Assembly: GCA_036877525.1 (NCBI GenBank)
Contig: JAZGTH010000019.1
Coordinates: 6,835,501-6,899,500 of the forward strand
Direction: 5' to 3'
DNA from: Chromobotia macracanthus
Lineage: Eukaryota > Chordata > Actinopteri > Cypriniformes > Botiidae
Length of the DNA: 64,000 nucleotides
Each line of letters begins with the position of its first letter. The stretch's first letter is position 1. Below, in pieces: positions 35,901-49,011 of the stretch. The position numbers and the translations under genes are program-made. A model generated the notes under the pieces. The model had not been told where the DNA came from and did no database searches. It worked only from the letters and a program-made list of their open reading frames with translations.

Positions 35901-38900
35901 TACTATCTAGTTACTCAAGCACACATACTATTTTTGCCTGCTTTTTTGATATCTCTTTAATAAAATAAAAAGTTGTTTTCCACTAATCTGTCCCACAGTC
36001 TATTTGCAGCATCATTCATTCATGCTGGTGGCCTGATTTTACTGAATCAGAAATGCTACACCTGGTCAATGGCACACAGATTAAATGAGAACAGTCCTGT
36101 ATTTAACCCTGAGATATGAAGCTCCTGTCTGATAAACATGCTACTGACATATTCCTATTCCTAAACCTGCCATCTGTCACTGCAATCAGCCTGACGAAGC
36201 CTTCAGGACCTTTTATAACGCAGATGAAGTTCATGTCTCCGAGTTTATGGGTTTAATCGTAATCCCTCACTAACACACTATTTGTCCTGGACTGAAGAGA
36301 CGAGGAGGCATTTAAACAAAAGATAAACAATTCCGAACTGTTTGTTCTCACACCATGTTCTACGTGTTTAGTTTCACATCGTGTGACGGGGCAGTAAACA
36401 GAATTTTGAGTTATGATCATACTCGTCTGCAGTGTGCATTCAGGGCCGATAAATCCAAAGTTTCGGGTGTCGTGGAGGCACTGAATCAAACCAGACTGCT
36501 TGGTATGTTGTGTACAGCGTGTGCTATGGTAAATGTGTGGTCAGTTGTTGAGTCTATACAGTTAATGCAAATACATATGTACATAATCTTTAAATTTAAG
36601 GATGCTTTAGTTCAGTGTTACGTCGCCACTTAACGTCCACTGTAAAATGCAGCAAAACCGATGAGAAGGATTAATTTAGACAATTTTAGAACATTTAATG
36701 GTGGTTTTAAACAGAACAAAAAACTCTCTTGGCCGAGTAGTGCTGAGGTTTATTTTTTCACAGGCTTGTCTTGGATGGAAAGGGCCACGCGATGCGTCGC
36801 TTCATAGATTTAGTCACAAATAAACAGCGGTTGAAACTTGAACCTTTTGCTTAAACATATTGATACCCATAAGAGCAAATATTAGTCATCCCATCAGCAA
36901 TTTACATGGTGCATGTCCATAAAACAAACTCTAGTTTGCCTCCGTCTTACTTTCATGCTACTTTGCTGGGCAACAGTAGAAATATATAACAGTGTTTTGT
37001 AGCCAAGAACTATAACGTGCCTGTACAGAAGTTGACTTAGAAGTTGAAATAATATCCTGTGATGAATGCCTTGCAGTAAAATGTGTTAAAATGCATCATA
37101 TTTTCAAAAATCAGCAGCTTTTACTGCTTTTGTACGACTCGCTGCACATTTGTGAGTCAGTGGGAAGTCACCAGGAAAAATTAGATAAATGGGAATTTGT
37201 CTGTTTCCTTCATTTTCTGTCGGGAGATTTAGGAGGTTATCTTTGTGTGTTTCGAGCCATGCGTCTCTTCCAACCTCAATCTTGAATCAGCAGTCACAGC
37301 ATGGAAAAATCTGTATCTGTTTTGCTCATAAACCCAGTCGAGTGTTAAGCACTGCCATCAATTTTGTTTTAAGACAAATGTGTCGCTGCCAGCTGATGGA
37401 AAGCATCAGTTCTTTTGGGTACGATAACGCACCAGTATTATCTAAGAACGTTGCTGTTTGTTGTGGAGTGTCTCATTTCTTCACTAACCTTGTTTACTCT
37501 CAGACTCATTCATCAAACATGAATTGAACAGATTTATTTGTAAATCATATGGAATTTCATTCTTCTTGTGTTGCACAAATGTGACCGAATGGCTCTAATA
37601 ATTTAAAGATTTAGCCACCTAGTTTTGACAGCATAAGATCTGCTGACACATGAACACATATATAGTTTGACAGGCAAACAGGACATCATACCATTGCAAT
37701 GATTAGACAAACATTATGGTCCTGCACCTGTCATTATAGACATGCAGTGCATTCTGGGATATGTAATGTTGTCTTATAATGTGGCCAAAATGAGGATTTA
37801 AGAGTAGGTATAGCTGCTGTCTACATGTGCATTCACATTTTGAAAGATTTTGGTATTATCATCAGCAGTGTGCCTGTAAAAGTTGTTGCCTACATAGACA
37901 GCTCACGCAGGTTTTGGAAGACAGCAAATTAGAAAAAATTCTCAAATGTGCTTTTCAGATTGAGACACATGACACATTCCTAGAAAATGACCTGTGAGAG
38001 GACCCATGCTTGCTCTATTGAAGATATTTTATTGTAATTTAACATAATATAGTAGTTTGTTCTGTTTAATGTCTCCCAAACCACCTGCTCATGTTTCTCT
38101 ATGTGCTCACCAACCAAGAAAGTCTTAAAACTGATAAAAACAGACACCATTTGACTGTCATGAGTTTTGAATACAGGTTTGGTACAAAAGCATCTTGTAC
38201 TCATTGTGTGTTTTGGATAGAACATGGGCACAATTAACTGTCTTTGTGTTTATGGATCGTAATAACGCAACACAATGAGCTTTGTGTTTACAAACACAGT
38301 GGATCAGCATATAGTTCATAATACGAGCTGGTCAGCATGATTGATTAATAAAAGCATCTCAGTTCAGCCCTGTTTGTTCTCAGGTTTTATTGAGCCCACG
38401 GTCATCAGAAGTGTATTAACAGATCTCATCAGCACAGATGGTTTGGGTTTCAGCAGTACAGAGACACATTTCACCTCCAGTCTGTACATATTAATAAAAA
38501 ACATGTTGTCTGTAAGACATCGTTTTTTCTTTTAGAGGAGAAATGTGTTTGAAATACAACACTGTTACAAGCAACCACTGTAAACTATGTATTCTTCAAT
38601 TTGACCTTTTCATGGAACATTTACATGTTTACTGAAATATTTCTTTTGATTCTCAGATCAACAACATATCACAACGTTCACTTTATCACTTTTACTACAA
38701 CTGCTGAATCACACAAGTGAGATGGAGGTAAAAATGATGCAAATCTAAAAGTTACATACATTTGAAATGGATCATAAAATATAATTGAGGTCCTCAGTCG
38801 GGTTCACTTTACAACTTGTTGAAGCCAAGCACTACCACTTAGAAAGAAAACTGACTGACGTTAAGAGGTTACCCTGCATTCATAATTGTTTCCAGTTGGG

Positions 38901-39309
38901 AAATTGGTGGACTTCACTGACCTGTGAATCTAGTATTATATACAGTGGCCCCAGAAAGCACTAAAACAGTTTTGGTTACACTTTGGCTAAAAATTTATAA
39001 ATGTTATAAATATAATAGCAGACGGCATCTGCACACACATGATGCTAGAGCTTTCCTCAAAACCATCTTCAAAGACTTTTAACCCTCTGGTCCAGATCCA
39101 GATTCCAGTAAAATCCAGATTTTACTGGAAGTATGAGGTCAGTTGCCCTTCACTCCAGTACTCCAGCAGAGTCGCCACAGCTGTAGACTGTCATATTAAC
39201 ATTAACATGTTTCACAAAGTTTGAAAAGCAGAATTTGACAAATCCAGAAATGTCCAGATAGATGTGTGTTCATTTAGGTTTCAAGTGATTGTTTTATAAT
39301 TCAAACCTC
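32941..39309. other. 6.4-kb region between convergent aplf and prokr1; no gene seen
   Basis: The first part is probably the aplf 3' UTR; a candidate AATAAA lies at 34122-34127. The remainder is AT-rich without convincing coding frames. At 35700-35825 there is a short repeat with 'gctgcctacatagaca', 'ggctgttccaaaaggtagg' and 'cacaatgcattgcaac', resembling a degraded non-autonomous DNA transposon; related pieces occur near 37745-37915 and 42190-42750. ARHGAP25, which follows PROKR1 in human, is not seen. Confidence 0.5.
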
Positions 39310-39315
39310 TTTATT
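39310..39315 (-). terminator. prokr1 candidate polyadenylation signal
   Basis: TTTATT on the plus strand is AATAAA on the prokr1 strand, 468 bp past the stop codon. Likely but unproven. Confidence 0.45.
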
Positions 39316-39782
39316 TGTGTTCTACATTTGAGACAGTTTTGTGTATATTAAAGTTTTTGGCCACTGCAGTTTGTGTTTGGAAATAAACTGTAATTAAACA
39401 TTGTTCTTTCTGAGCCGTCTTACAGATGGTTGCATACCTCAATTTGTAAACATACTTAATATGAGAATATTTACATGTGGAAAACACACGCTATTTACCA
39501 TGTGTTGCCCAAAAACCAGGCCATCATGAACCATCTCCTGCAAGTGCCAGTCATGTGATCTGAACCTCCTGCAGTCACAGTTTCTGTTTTGTATCTTCTC
39601 TTTGTTAAACAAAGTTCATCTTCATTGTGCTGTGAGTATTGTACGTCTGTTGATCTGTGGCCCGAAGTAAAGTGATTATAAAACATCTTTGATCTTCACA
39701 GGATGGCTTCAGCTGGTGATCAGGAGATCATTGTGAGGTTCACAGTGTCTGTTGTAGACCATTGGACCTTCACTATCTCCTT

Positions 39783-42700
39783 TTACTTGATTCTTGTACA
39801 TTCAATGTCCTCTGTCACTCGCAGTGATGAAGTCCTGATGTCATCCTCTGTCATTTTGCCAACAATCACCCTCGTGAGTGACCGCCAGTTGGCCAGTCTG
39901 ACAGCCAGTAGGCATTTTGTGGTGTTGTTCCTGACACTCACAAAACAAAGAGTGTTGATGACCCCATTGCTCATGGCAATACACTCAATGATGTAGAAAA
40001 CCACCAGCGAGTTACGGGCACGCGTGATCAACGCGGGGTAGAAATCCCGCAACAGTGTGAAGCTGTAATACGGGGCCCAACACAAGATGTACGCCGCCAG
40101 GACTGCGATCAGCGCGACAACTGTCCTACGACGCCGATGCAGACGTCTGCGCAGCTGCTCTGTTGGAAAGCCTGGGACATTCTTGAACCAAAGCTCCCTG
40201 GAGATGCGTGCGTAACAGATCGCCATGGTGACTACAGGGCCCAGAAACTCTACTATGAAGATGAACAGGAAGTAGGAACGATAAATAAGTTGTTGGTCTG
40301 CGGACCAGATCTGGGCGCAGAAGATCTTTTTGTCGTGGGCCACCGTGCCATGCGGGTACTCATGTTCTGTAGCAAAGTACGCTGAGGGTACAGAGATGAG
40401 GATGGGGATTATCCAAACCCCAAAAATGAGCCAGTAGGCCGTCTGGTACTTCATACGGGGCTTCAGGGGATGGACAATAGCCATGTACCTGTGTATAGGA
40501 GAATAACAGGAGAAAAATTCATGACTGCCAGCGTGCTGACTGTATAACATGTATTGTTTGTCAGAAAGGCAAAACACGATTCTTAGTTTTACTCAGACAG
40601 CTGAACAAAGAAAAACATTTATCTGGACTTGTTTTTGGGCCTTAAGGCATTTGCATTGAAACAATCAAACCTATGAGAACAGAATCAAGAGGATTTTGAG
40701 TGATTAAAGGAACAGTTTGGAATCAGTAGAACTTTCTTTTATTGACAAGATTAGTTACATAATATTTATGGTTACCAAAGAAAATAATTTTGACTCATTC
40801 TGTTAAAGAGAAACGATTGGGATTACAGCAGCACACAGCTGTGAAACAAGCTTGTGTACTGGTGAAGCTGGACTTTTTGTTAAAGCATTTGTATGAATTA
40901 TTCAGTAAAACTTCTTTATTATTAAATAGTCTAAATTGTCCTTTAGAGGTTAGAAAACTTTCTCCAGGTGTCTGATTTGCGTTCTTGCTATATAACGTTT
41001 AAGTGCCTTTTTATTGTTTACTCTGTAATGGCTTACTGTAACTTCGCTCTTTCTTAAAAAGAACTGAGGGTCAAATTTACCCTGAATTGAACCCTTAAAC
41101 CCGTTTAACTGTGAGCATTTAAACTGAATCTGGATCAGCACAACTGTTAGTGTTTGATCTGGGTTTGTGAGTTTATCTCAGAGTGAGATCTCTCTGTTTT
41201 CTAAATGTACAGGCTGAATCTGGATTAGCTGTCATTAACGTTAACACATTATGCACAGAATCTGATTCAGATTTCATAATCTTTGATATTAATGGTACAT
41301 GGCTGGATTTTCTTGTATGCTGAATGAAAGATACAATGCTATTTCAACCAGTTTACACTCCATTGTAAATTAACAACATGACACCTAATTGTTAAAGGTG
41401 CTTTTCTGTCTCTCAGGGGGTTAAAGGAAGTGATGGATCTCAAGTCTGTTTTGTTTAAATAGATTTTTTTAAATAGACTTTACAGATTACAGTTTTAAAA
41501 AAAATCATTTAAATTGTAAAAAACCTATTGTAAAAATTGTAAAAAATATTTAAATTATTTAAATTGTAAATCATTTAAATTGTAAAAATATTTATGAGTA
41601 ATGGGGCAAATGTTAGACCCTGTTGACTGTAACTGTGGTTCTAGCTGCCCGTGCGGCCATTACACTCCGCGGCTCTGAACTGCAGAACTGTGAGGAGAAA
41701 TCTCTGTTCAAACCTGGAACTGAAGCATATGATTTTATTTCCACACAAATCAATTTGCACTCAATTAATTTCATCTGTTGTGACTGAGACGAGCACAAAA
41801 ACAGTCAGTAGTCCTTAGGGGCCTGTGCTGAGAAACGCCATTCTTCCCAGAGGAGGCCCATGCTTATGAAGATGCGCTCATCACAGATTCAATAGGAACC
41901 ACCTGCTGGGGAGCAGACTCTCTGCTATATCACCAGGACAGCATGTACTTTCCTGCAAATCCGTGCAGTCACTGATACACTGGGAATCGTAGGAATCATG
42001 ACGAGCTGGCAAATATCCACATTCTAGATTTTTGCACTGTATTGCTTTTGGCTGTTTTTACTTTTTTAAATTGAATTTAGTTTTTGGTATGTATCGCCTG
42101 TGCTCTTTGGCGAGGTTGCATGTACAAGGTCAAAGTTCATAAAATCAACATCCCTGGAGGCACAATGCAGGTGGATGATTTAATGGCCACGTTCCAAATG
42201 GCACACTTAACCTTCATAGTCTGCTTGGGCATAGTAAGAGAAGATGGAGGCTCTGTTTAAAAACATAACAAATTGTCCATACACACACTCCTGATGTTAC
42301 AGCTAATTCTAATGGATATCTTATTTTGTCCAAATTTTGAGACAGTATTGCATGTATTTTATCTAGATGAGGCAATAAAATTTCCCATAATGCATTGTGG
42401 CATATGCCAAAGAAAAATCTATAGCAAATGCATTGTGAAAATATGTTGATTATAAATAGAATTCATTCAATATGACACATTTCACAAAAATGGTTTAATA
42501 TACTATTATATGCAATAATTGTGTGTGCTACATATTTTAGGCTTGTTGGTATGTCACATTGATAACTTTGTGAAACGGAATAACATCAATGTCAGTAGTT
42601 AATAATTCTTGTGGTTGGTTTTAACATAATGGCATATTTGAATCAATAAATCAACACATGGTATCACATGGTTTCAGTTAGGACGCTGTCTTTGAAGGCA

Positions 42701-44226
42701 GCTGCCTAGGTAGGCAGTACACTTAAAGGCAGCTTACTAGGATTTGGAACAGAGCCAGAGAAACATGGAGGTTTTGAAGCCAACAACTTCCCAGAACTGC
42801 AGAGGTCAGGCCAATGGTTTGGAAATCAAGTTTCTTTTAAGGTGCCGAGCTTTTTGGGTGTGCCAGAAACTTACAATACTTTCCACGAACTGGGTGCAAA
42901 GCTTGAGGATGCGTAAGAGAAACGGCTTAACATTTAAATAATGTTGACTGTTAACATCAGGTCAACCTAAATAATATGAATTGTTTTATTTTACATGCAT
43001 TTTATAAAAACAACAATTTTAAATGCATAATTCAAAAACTTTTTAAATAACATATTTAAGACTTACTTAGGCTACGTTTGCAACCACATGTTGGTTTATG
43101 GTTGTTGTTAATATTCAAGTCAATAATTTTCTATGAACATTTTTCTACATTAAAAAATATATGCTTTGGTAATTAATATAAGTTAATTATTTAAAAACAA
43201 ATTTTACTACAGTTATCGTTTAGCTCCAACACTATGCAAACTCACCTGAACCATCTAATCAAGGTCTTTGCATTATTTAATAAACAAATAATCCAGATCA
43301 GGGTGTTTGATAAGGGTGACTCTCCACAACAGCACTTACAGCTACCAGCTACAAGCAGCATGACATTTGTGTCACAGAGATGAAAACTGAAATGGGTCTG
43401 GTGAAGTGTGCTTTATTTGTGGAAGGTGCCTTATCTTGTTGACAAGTTGTAGATCCATCAGCTTACATCCAAAGCTGTGATTTACATGAGCTGTTGCTGC
43501 AGAATAAATAGAGCATATTCTCCGGGCATTCAGATATTGAAATGCTAATCATCTCGACCTTGGCACTCAAATGTGATGTAAGCTCTATGCATTTCCACAC
43601 ACGCAGGTGCTATTTCACAAACCAGCTCTCATACATTTAAAGTTGAAAATTTGTTTGAATGAATTTTGCACCCTGGTTTGCATCCAAACTTCGACATTCT
43701 CTAAACTTCAGAACTACTGCAATAAGAATTTTGAGATAACAGAGGCTAGCACTCACCTGTCCACAGCAATGGCTAGCAGGGCGTTGGTGGACACATACAG
43801 AGAGACGGTCCTCAGGTAGTTAATGGAGACACAAAGAATAATCCCATGATCCCATGATAGCCGCTTCACCACGTAATAGTCCACCAGGAATGGACAGCAC
43901 ACGACTGCCACCAGGAAGTCTGATATTGCCAAGTTGGCAATCAGTAAATTGGTCAGATTTCGTAGTTTTTTGTAACGTGCCAATGAGGCTATGAAGACAC
44001 AATTTCCAACACCGCACACCAGCATGATGGAGACGAGAACCACAGCGATCACAATCGTAGCCACAAAGAATGCTTGTCCCTGGGTCGTGTCGGGGATCTC
44101 GTCCACTGGAATCTCGTAATCCAGAGGAATGTCATAACTGGGCATAACGTCGTTTGGGTTATCCGATGGGTGGCTCGGCCCAGAAGTCCCTGTCCAAGCT
44201 GAGGTGCTAATGTTGTATTCTCCCAT
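39783..44226 (-). CDS. prokr1: Prokineticin receptor 1-type GPCR (2 coding exons, 391 aa)
   Basis: Class A GPCR for prokineticins, coupling mainly to Gq. Coding exons are 44226-43757 and 40488-39783; the intron interrupts the DRY motif (AVDR|YMAIVHP), as is typical of this family. The N-terminus is short, acidic and extracellular, with an N-glycosylation site at NIS. TM1-3 contain 'RYKKLRNLTNLLIANLAISD' and 'NYLRTVSLYVSTNALLAIAV'. Extracellular Cys residues lie in 'IILCVS' and 'IFCAQIW'. TM6 has 'YILCWAPYYSF'. TM7 has 'MSNGVINTLCF', the family's replacement for NPxxY. The C-terminus ends TEDIECTRIK, close to the human PROKR1 ending. This ending and the aplf neighbour favour prokr1 over prokr2; a/b paralogue undecided. 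Confidence 0.94.
40489..43756 (-). other. prokr1 intron between coding exons
   Basis: 3.3 kb of AT-rich non-coding sequence. It includes 'aaattgtaaa' low complexity at 41490-41600, a repeat of the type 'aggtaggcagtacactta' near 42710, and a cyprinid repeat at 43214-43330. No gene seen. Confidence 0.6.
43214..43330. repeat. Cyprinid interspersed repeat copy (shared with 53848-53945)
   Basis: Shares 'gtttagctccaac' and 'cctgaaccatctaatcaagg' with the element at 53848-53945, which reads 'gtttagctccaacc' and 'cttaaaccagttaatcaagg'. It is a diverged member of an abundant cyprinid non-autonomous repeat, with no coding capacity. Confidence 0.7.
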
Positions 44227-44247
44227 CTTCTCTTTGTTCTGGTTTTA

Positions 44248-44280
44248 TCAAAACAGGCTGTAGCCACCAGGATCTTCCAT
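44248..44280 (-). other. Upstream ORF in the prokr1 5' leader (10 aa)
   Basis: An ATG at 44280, in the same exon as the prokr1 start and 54 bases upstream of it, opens MEDPGGYSLF and stops at 44248. It ends before the main ATG, so reinitiation would be required. The exon itself begins after the acceptor 'tttctttgtag' (exon start 44309). Confidence 0.55.
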
Positions 44281-45699
44281 GACTTAGTGAAGGCACAATC
44301 TGTTGCTGGCTACAAAGAAAATTAATTTTCACAATGTTTACAGAATCACAAAATCTGTCACTTTAAAGGAGAATGTTTTCTCAGAAACATGCTCTTATCC
44401 TAGCCTGCACATTTTTACAATCAGAAATAAAAGCTGCTCTCCTGCTTGAAGACATTCTGAGCTTGATTAAAAGATGGTTATCATTCATTAGCTTGACTCG
44501 ATATTAAACAGAAATATGAGGTTATTCATTTATTCGTATGAACTGACACTTCAGATTTTATCTCTAACAATGTAAATTGTTGATTGAACACAAACATGAA
44601 TAAGATTTGACAGCTCCAGTGAAGCAGAAACAGGGAGGATTATAAATGAACGATTAAACTGAGCTCTGTTCTTGGAATATAGTGCACAAGGGTGAGTCAG
44701 GGTAAATAAATAGTTGTTGTGTGAACTATTGCTTTATATGGAAAAAGCACACATGAAACCCATAACTTTCTGTGAAACATCTTTTCCTCAGACGCTTACT
44801 GAGCGTTGAGAGTCAAAAATTTGCTTTTCTTTACTTCATGTCTCAGCTGAAATATGAAGGACAACAGCTGGCCAGATTAAAAATGAGTTTACAGTAGACT
44901 CAGAATTTGGTGCACGTATTTATAACTCTCAAAACATCTCAAAATCTCAAAAGTTGTCTGGTAGACCCTGTTTTTTAATCATTTCTTCTATTATAGAAAT
45001 GGTATTATAGAAACGATGACCATCTTTAACCCTTTAGGAGATTACAGAATGAGGCTGGAGAAAAACAAATGTGAGCTCAGAACCAGATACCAGACACTTT
45101 ATCTGATACTGAATTTGTGAATTAAAACATGTTTAAGATCCGACAGTTTTTTACAAAGCTTACACATACACAACTGACGTGAAAAATGGGAAAAGGACTT
45201 GCATTAAAGGTTACACAAATTTAATGTGCATTTCTGGTGTATTTATATATTACATTAGCTCACTGCAGCATTGCACGTCCGGTCTTTTAGATTAGATTAC
45301 ATTACATTCATTTTATATTAACATATATTATATTATCATTGATAACTTTTGGTCTAACAAAGCAATCAGCGTGAGAGCAAATAAATGTAAATGTAAATGT
45401 GAAGTTTACAGTATTAAACTGTATAATAATAATGCATCTTTGTCAGGGTACAACAGTAAATTACAGACTGCAGAAATAAGCCTCACAGTGTTTAAACGTA
45501 ACATTAAATACTGATCTACATTCAGTCCCGTCTTGTTTTGGCGAACTCAACAAAAGACGATCTCACATTACAATAAACTTTATATAAAAGTAATATGTAA
45601 TAAATTCAGTTAATAGAAAAGTTAAAGCGCAAACCTGCAGAAGAAACGCATCGCACCGCTGCGCAAAGGTGAACACTTTCCCTCTTTAGAAATAAAAAC

Positions 45700-45777
45700 G
45701 CTCATATATATACACATATATATACATATATACACATACATATACATACATATATATAATGTGTGTGTGTGTGTGTC
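45700..45777. repeat. (ATATAC)n / (GT)n compound microsatellite
   Basis: ATATAC-type repeats followed by (TG)n, directly after the splice donor of the putative prokr1 first exon. Confidence 0.9.
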
Positions 45778-45783
45778 TCTTAC

Positions 45784-46015
45784 CTTCACAGTCTCGACAT
45801 TTTCGCTTCAGTTTTCTTCTTTGCGTCTTCACATTTGTGGAAGTTCTCCACCCATCCAGCGGAAATGCTCCACAAATCTCTGCGAGAACCTGGAGACCCG
45901 CACCAGACATCTCGATCACTCATTTCTATCTTCTCTTCTTTCCGTCCTTCTGAAGCTTCATCTTACCTCTGTGGCATCTCTCGGCTCTTGTCTGTTTCCA
46001 GCTCTTATCTGTAGG
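45784..46015 (-). other. prokr1: Putative non-coding first exon of prokr1
   Basis: On the minus strand a strong donor (GAAG|GTAAGAG) follows 45784, upstream of the coding exon that starts at 44309. The exon contains a longer uORF (ATG at 45910, MSGAGLQVLAEICGAF...) that would read through the donor and stop a few codons into exon 2. The 5' boundary is not determined. Confidence 0.45.
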
Positions 46016-46301
46016 AGAACATGACTGTCTGTACTGACTGATCCCAGTCCAGGTTTAGGACCAGAACTGCACGCCTCTTACCTCCTCCTCTCTTTTCTCA
46101 GACACACACGTACACAAATACATTTCTGCAGATAACAAAACAATCACGAAAGTCCCTCATCACATTAACTGCAGTTAAATGGACTTTCAGTTTTACACAG
46201 TGCAGCTCTGCCTATAGTTTTATCACAGAAAACAGAATGGTGCAGTGTTTTATATATTTTATACTTGCTGTAATATTTATTGATAATTAATGCACATGTA
46301 A

Positions 46302-46413
46302 GGCTTGAGATGGTGGGATAGGCTCCAGCCCCCCACCTCCCCGTGACCCTGAGGAGGACAAGCAGGTTTAGAGAATGGATGGACGGATGGGTGGATGGAT
46401 GGATGATGCACAT
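46302..46413 (+). repeat. 3' tail of a fish L2/SINE-type retroelement
   Basis: Carries 'gggataggctccagcccccc', then 'cgtgaccctgaggaggacaa' and 'gaatggatgg', ending in (GGAT)n. This is the characteristic 3' end shared by abundant teleost LINE/SINE families. The element is 5'-truncated with no ORF. Confidence 0.8.
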
Positions 46414-48797
46414 TTGGGCGTCTGTACATTTTCCTGTCATGCTAGGCAACATCGTGAAAGTCTTTTAAGAACACGAAGCTCTCAGGTGCATTTATGCAGG
46501 TTGGTTTCATTCATAATTCATATTCCTGCACATATCTCTTGATATTGTTCTGCTTCAGGCCATCTGGACAAGCTACAGAAGTGAAACCAGGTGTTTGTTT
46601 AAGATTTACACACATTCACAGAACAGCAGCAGTCCTGACCTTACACACAGTCCCCGACAGAATAACCCTGAACATTTTATACAAATTTACAGCTTGTAGT
46701 AACAGATGTGACAGCGGTGTCGACAAAAATACCCTCTCTTTAAATCTCTCTCCACCTATCTCACTCAGCATTTTGGTTAACAGAGCCATAAACCGGCACT
46801 GAAGCCACAAACAGATGTGGAACAACAGTAAGAGACAAACACTGTGTGACAGAACGTAATTAAAGCACTTCTGTTCTAATGAACGAGGCTTTAATGGCAG
46901 CCAGCTGTGAACATCCATTAGACTCCATCAGAGACCCGGTGAACTCATCTGACAGCAGTAGCAGACACCTCTCAAGTCTTTTCCAAACACTGTCTGAAGA
47001 GAAGATCCAGCACACTTGAGCGGCTTCACAGATTGTGTCTTTTGACCCGGATCACAGGTGTGTGGAGGGAGATGATTGGTGTGTCATGGTAAGGAGAGCT
47101 CTGCAGTTGATTCATTTGGAGACTAAATAAGGATGACAGCGAGTACTGTCTTCTCATCGCCTTGTCTGCTGTAAGATCAAGAAGTTCTACAAGTTCATCA
47201 AGAAAACCTTTGAGGTTTGCTTGATCTGATCTTGCCAGAATGTTTAAAATAGTTTGAAAGCTTTGAGACTGAAGGTTATAGTTTGAAGTTTAAGGTCAGA
47301 CAAGGCTAAGTGTTGATAGATGAATGTGATTTTACCAGGCAGAGTGTTCCTTTCTATCAGACAATCAGATTATGGGATTAGGTTTAGGACTTGTACACCA
47401 TTCTTAACAACCTATTATTTCCCTCTGGGTTTGGGTCAGTTATGGTTAGGGTGTAGTTTAGTTTAGTGTAGGTTTAAATGTCCAGGAACACTTTACAGTG
47501 TTCAAAATCGCTTTAGGTGCAATATGTGCTTTGGGTGGTTGCTAGGATACTTACAGATTAATTGACAAACAGTCCATTAATGACAAACAGTCCGGAAAAA
47601 CATATATTGAAAGAACCAAAATGAGCTTAGCATGATTTAAATCTTTCATAAAACCACTATTCAATGACATTTGTAATAATCTCTTTTGAGATTGTCACAA
47701 AGTGTGTGAACCATTGTCCTCAGCAGTCTGAAAACAATCTCTGGGGAGTTATTTTTCTTAGCATTAAACCTTCTAATGGATTTGAGTTTGATTGCCCCAT
47801 TTTCCATTTGATACTGGGTTGGGGGGGTTATTTAGTTGTCAGTTATTATGCAGAGTTGTCATCATGACATTTTAAAAGCAGCACATCTGAAAATATCACT
47901 CACCTCTCCGGTCACATCCCCGGCTGTTTAAATGAGAGGAATAAAAAATAAACAACCAAACACATTGTAACTGATTCAATCTGCCTGTCTGCTACTTCCT
48001 GATCATTTCCTTACGTTTTTATGAGAAGTATTCTTGTGATTAAAATTCAAGAAGGAATGTTTATCTTTAAATGACAAAGCACAGTGTGAAGTTAATTAAA
48101 ATGTTAAACAGCATCTGTGTTGTGTAACCACAGTCGCACAAGTTTGCAAATTAATGTTGTATAATAAGGTGGTGCAATAATATTCTTGTTATTGATGTAT
48201 CTGTCAGCTCATGAGCTAGCTGAGCTCCTGGGTAGAATTTAGTACCCTGAGTGCTGATGTCTCACTACTCTGTGCCAAAAACAGCCGATTCAATCAGCCT
48301 TTAGGTACAGAACGTTCATGAGACAACACAGACGACAAACACATCACACTACAGGCAAATCATGTACAGACAGTAATTCAGAAGACAATTACTGCCAACC
48401 AGCTGCAGTAGAGAATCATTAGCACGAGTCAAAAGGGTAATTTAACCACTACACCAGTCTTGTGTTTGAACAGATCACAAGGTTTTCACACTTCAAAACC
48501 AATGACTTCTGACTTTTCCAGGAATTCCAGATTACTGGATAAAGATGGTATAGAGACTGCACTCAAAATAAACTGCATGTCAACTATAGAAATTGTCACG
48601 ACTTTGGCTGATACAATGAGTGCCTCTATGGAATAGCTAATCACTGGCTTTCACAAAGTTTGACATCAAATCCTTGAACACTTTCATTTAGGCATTTAAC
48701 AAAAAAGAATTTAAACTTATCATTCAGCCATGATTTAAGATAAATAAAAATAATAAAATCATAAAGATTGAAAGGGTGACACTTTGTAAAAGTTAGT
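46414..48797. other. Intergenic region between prokr1 and snrpb2
   Basis: No gene recognised. AT-rich and without long repeats apart from a short G run near 47820. The prokr1 promoter should lie near its left end and the snrpb2 3' end at its right edge. Confidence 0.5.
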
Positions 48798-48803
48798 TTT
48801 ATT
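48798..48803 (-). terminator. snrpb2 candidate polyadenylation signal
   Basis: TTTATT on the plus strand is AATAAA for the minus-strand gene, 209 bp past the stop codon. Confidence 0.55.
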
Positions 48804-49011
48804 AGTCTATAGTACAAAATAAACAACTGAACTGAATTTCAATATCACTCATTTAAAAAAAAAAAACTGAAATACTACACAGTCACTAAAGAACCTTTTT
48901 AAAAATGAAACTGAAAGGAAGTGAAAATCAGATGCACAGATCAGAATCTCAACTTTAGTTCAGTCCAGCTGATCTCCAGGAAAATCAGCATCAGTGTGGT
49001 GCTGAGTTGGG

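Noticed and set aside
36355..36633. 92-codon plus-strand frame in the aplf-prokr1 gap
   Set aside because: AT-rich, no recognisable domain, no splice signals of note; it looks like chance.
45686..45919. Possible small protein starting MSGAGLQ
   Set aside because: It is better explained as a uORF in the non-coding first exon of prokr1, because it runs into a splice donor and stops soon after the next exon begins.
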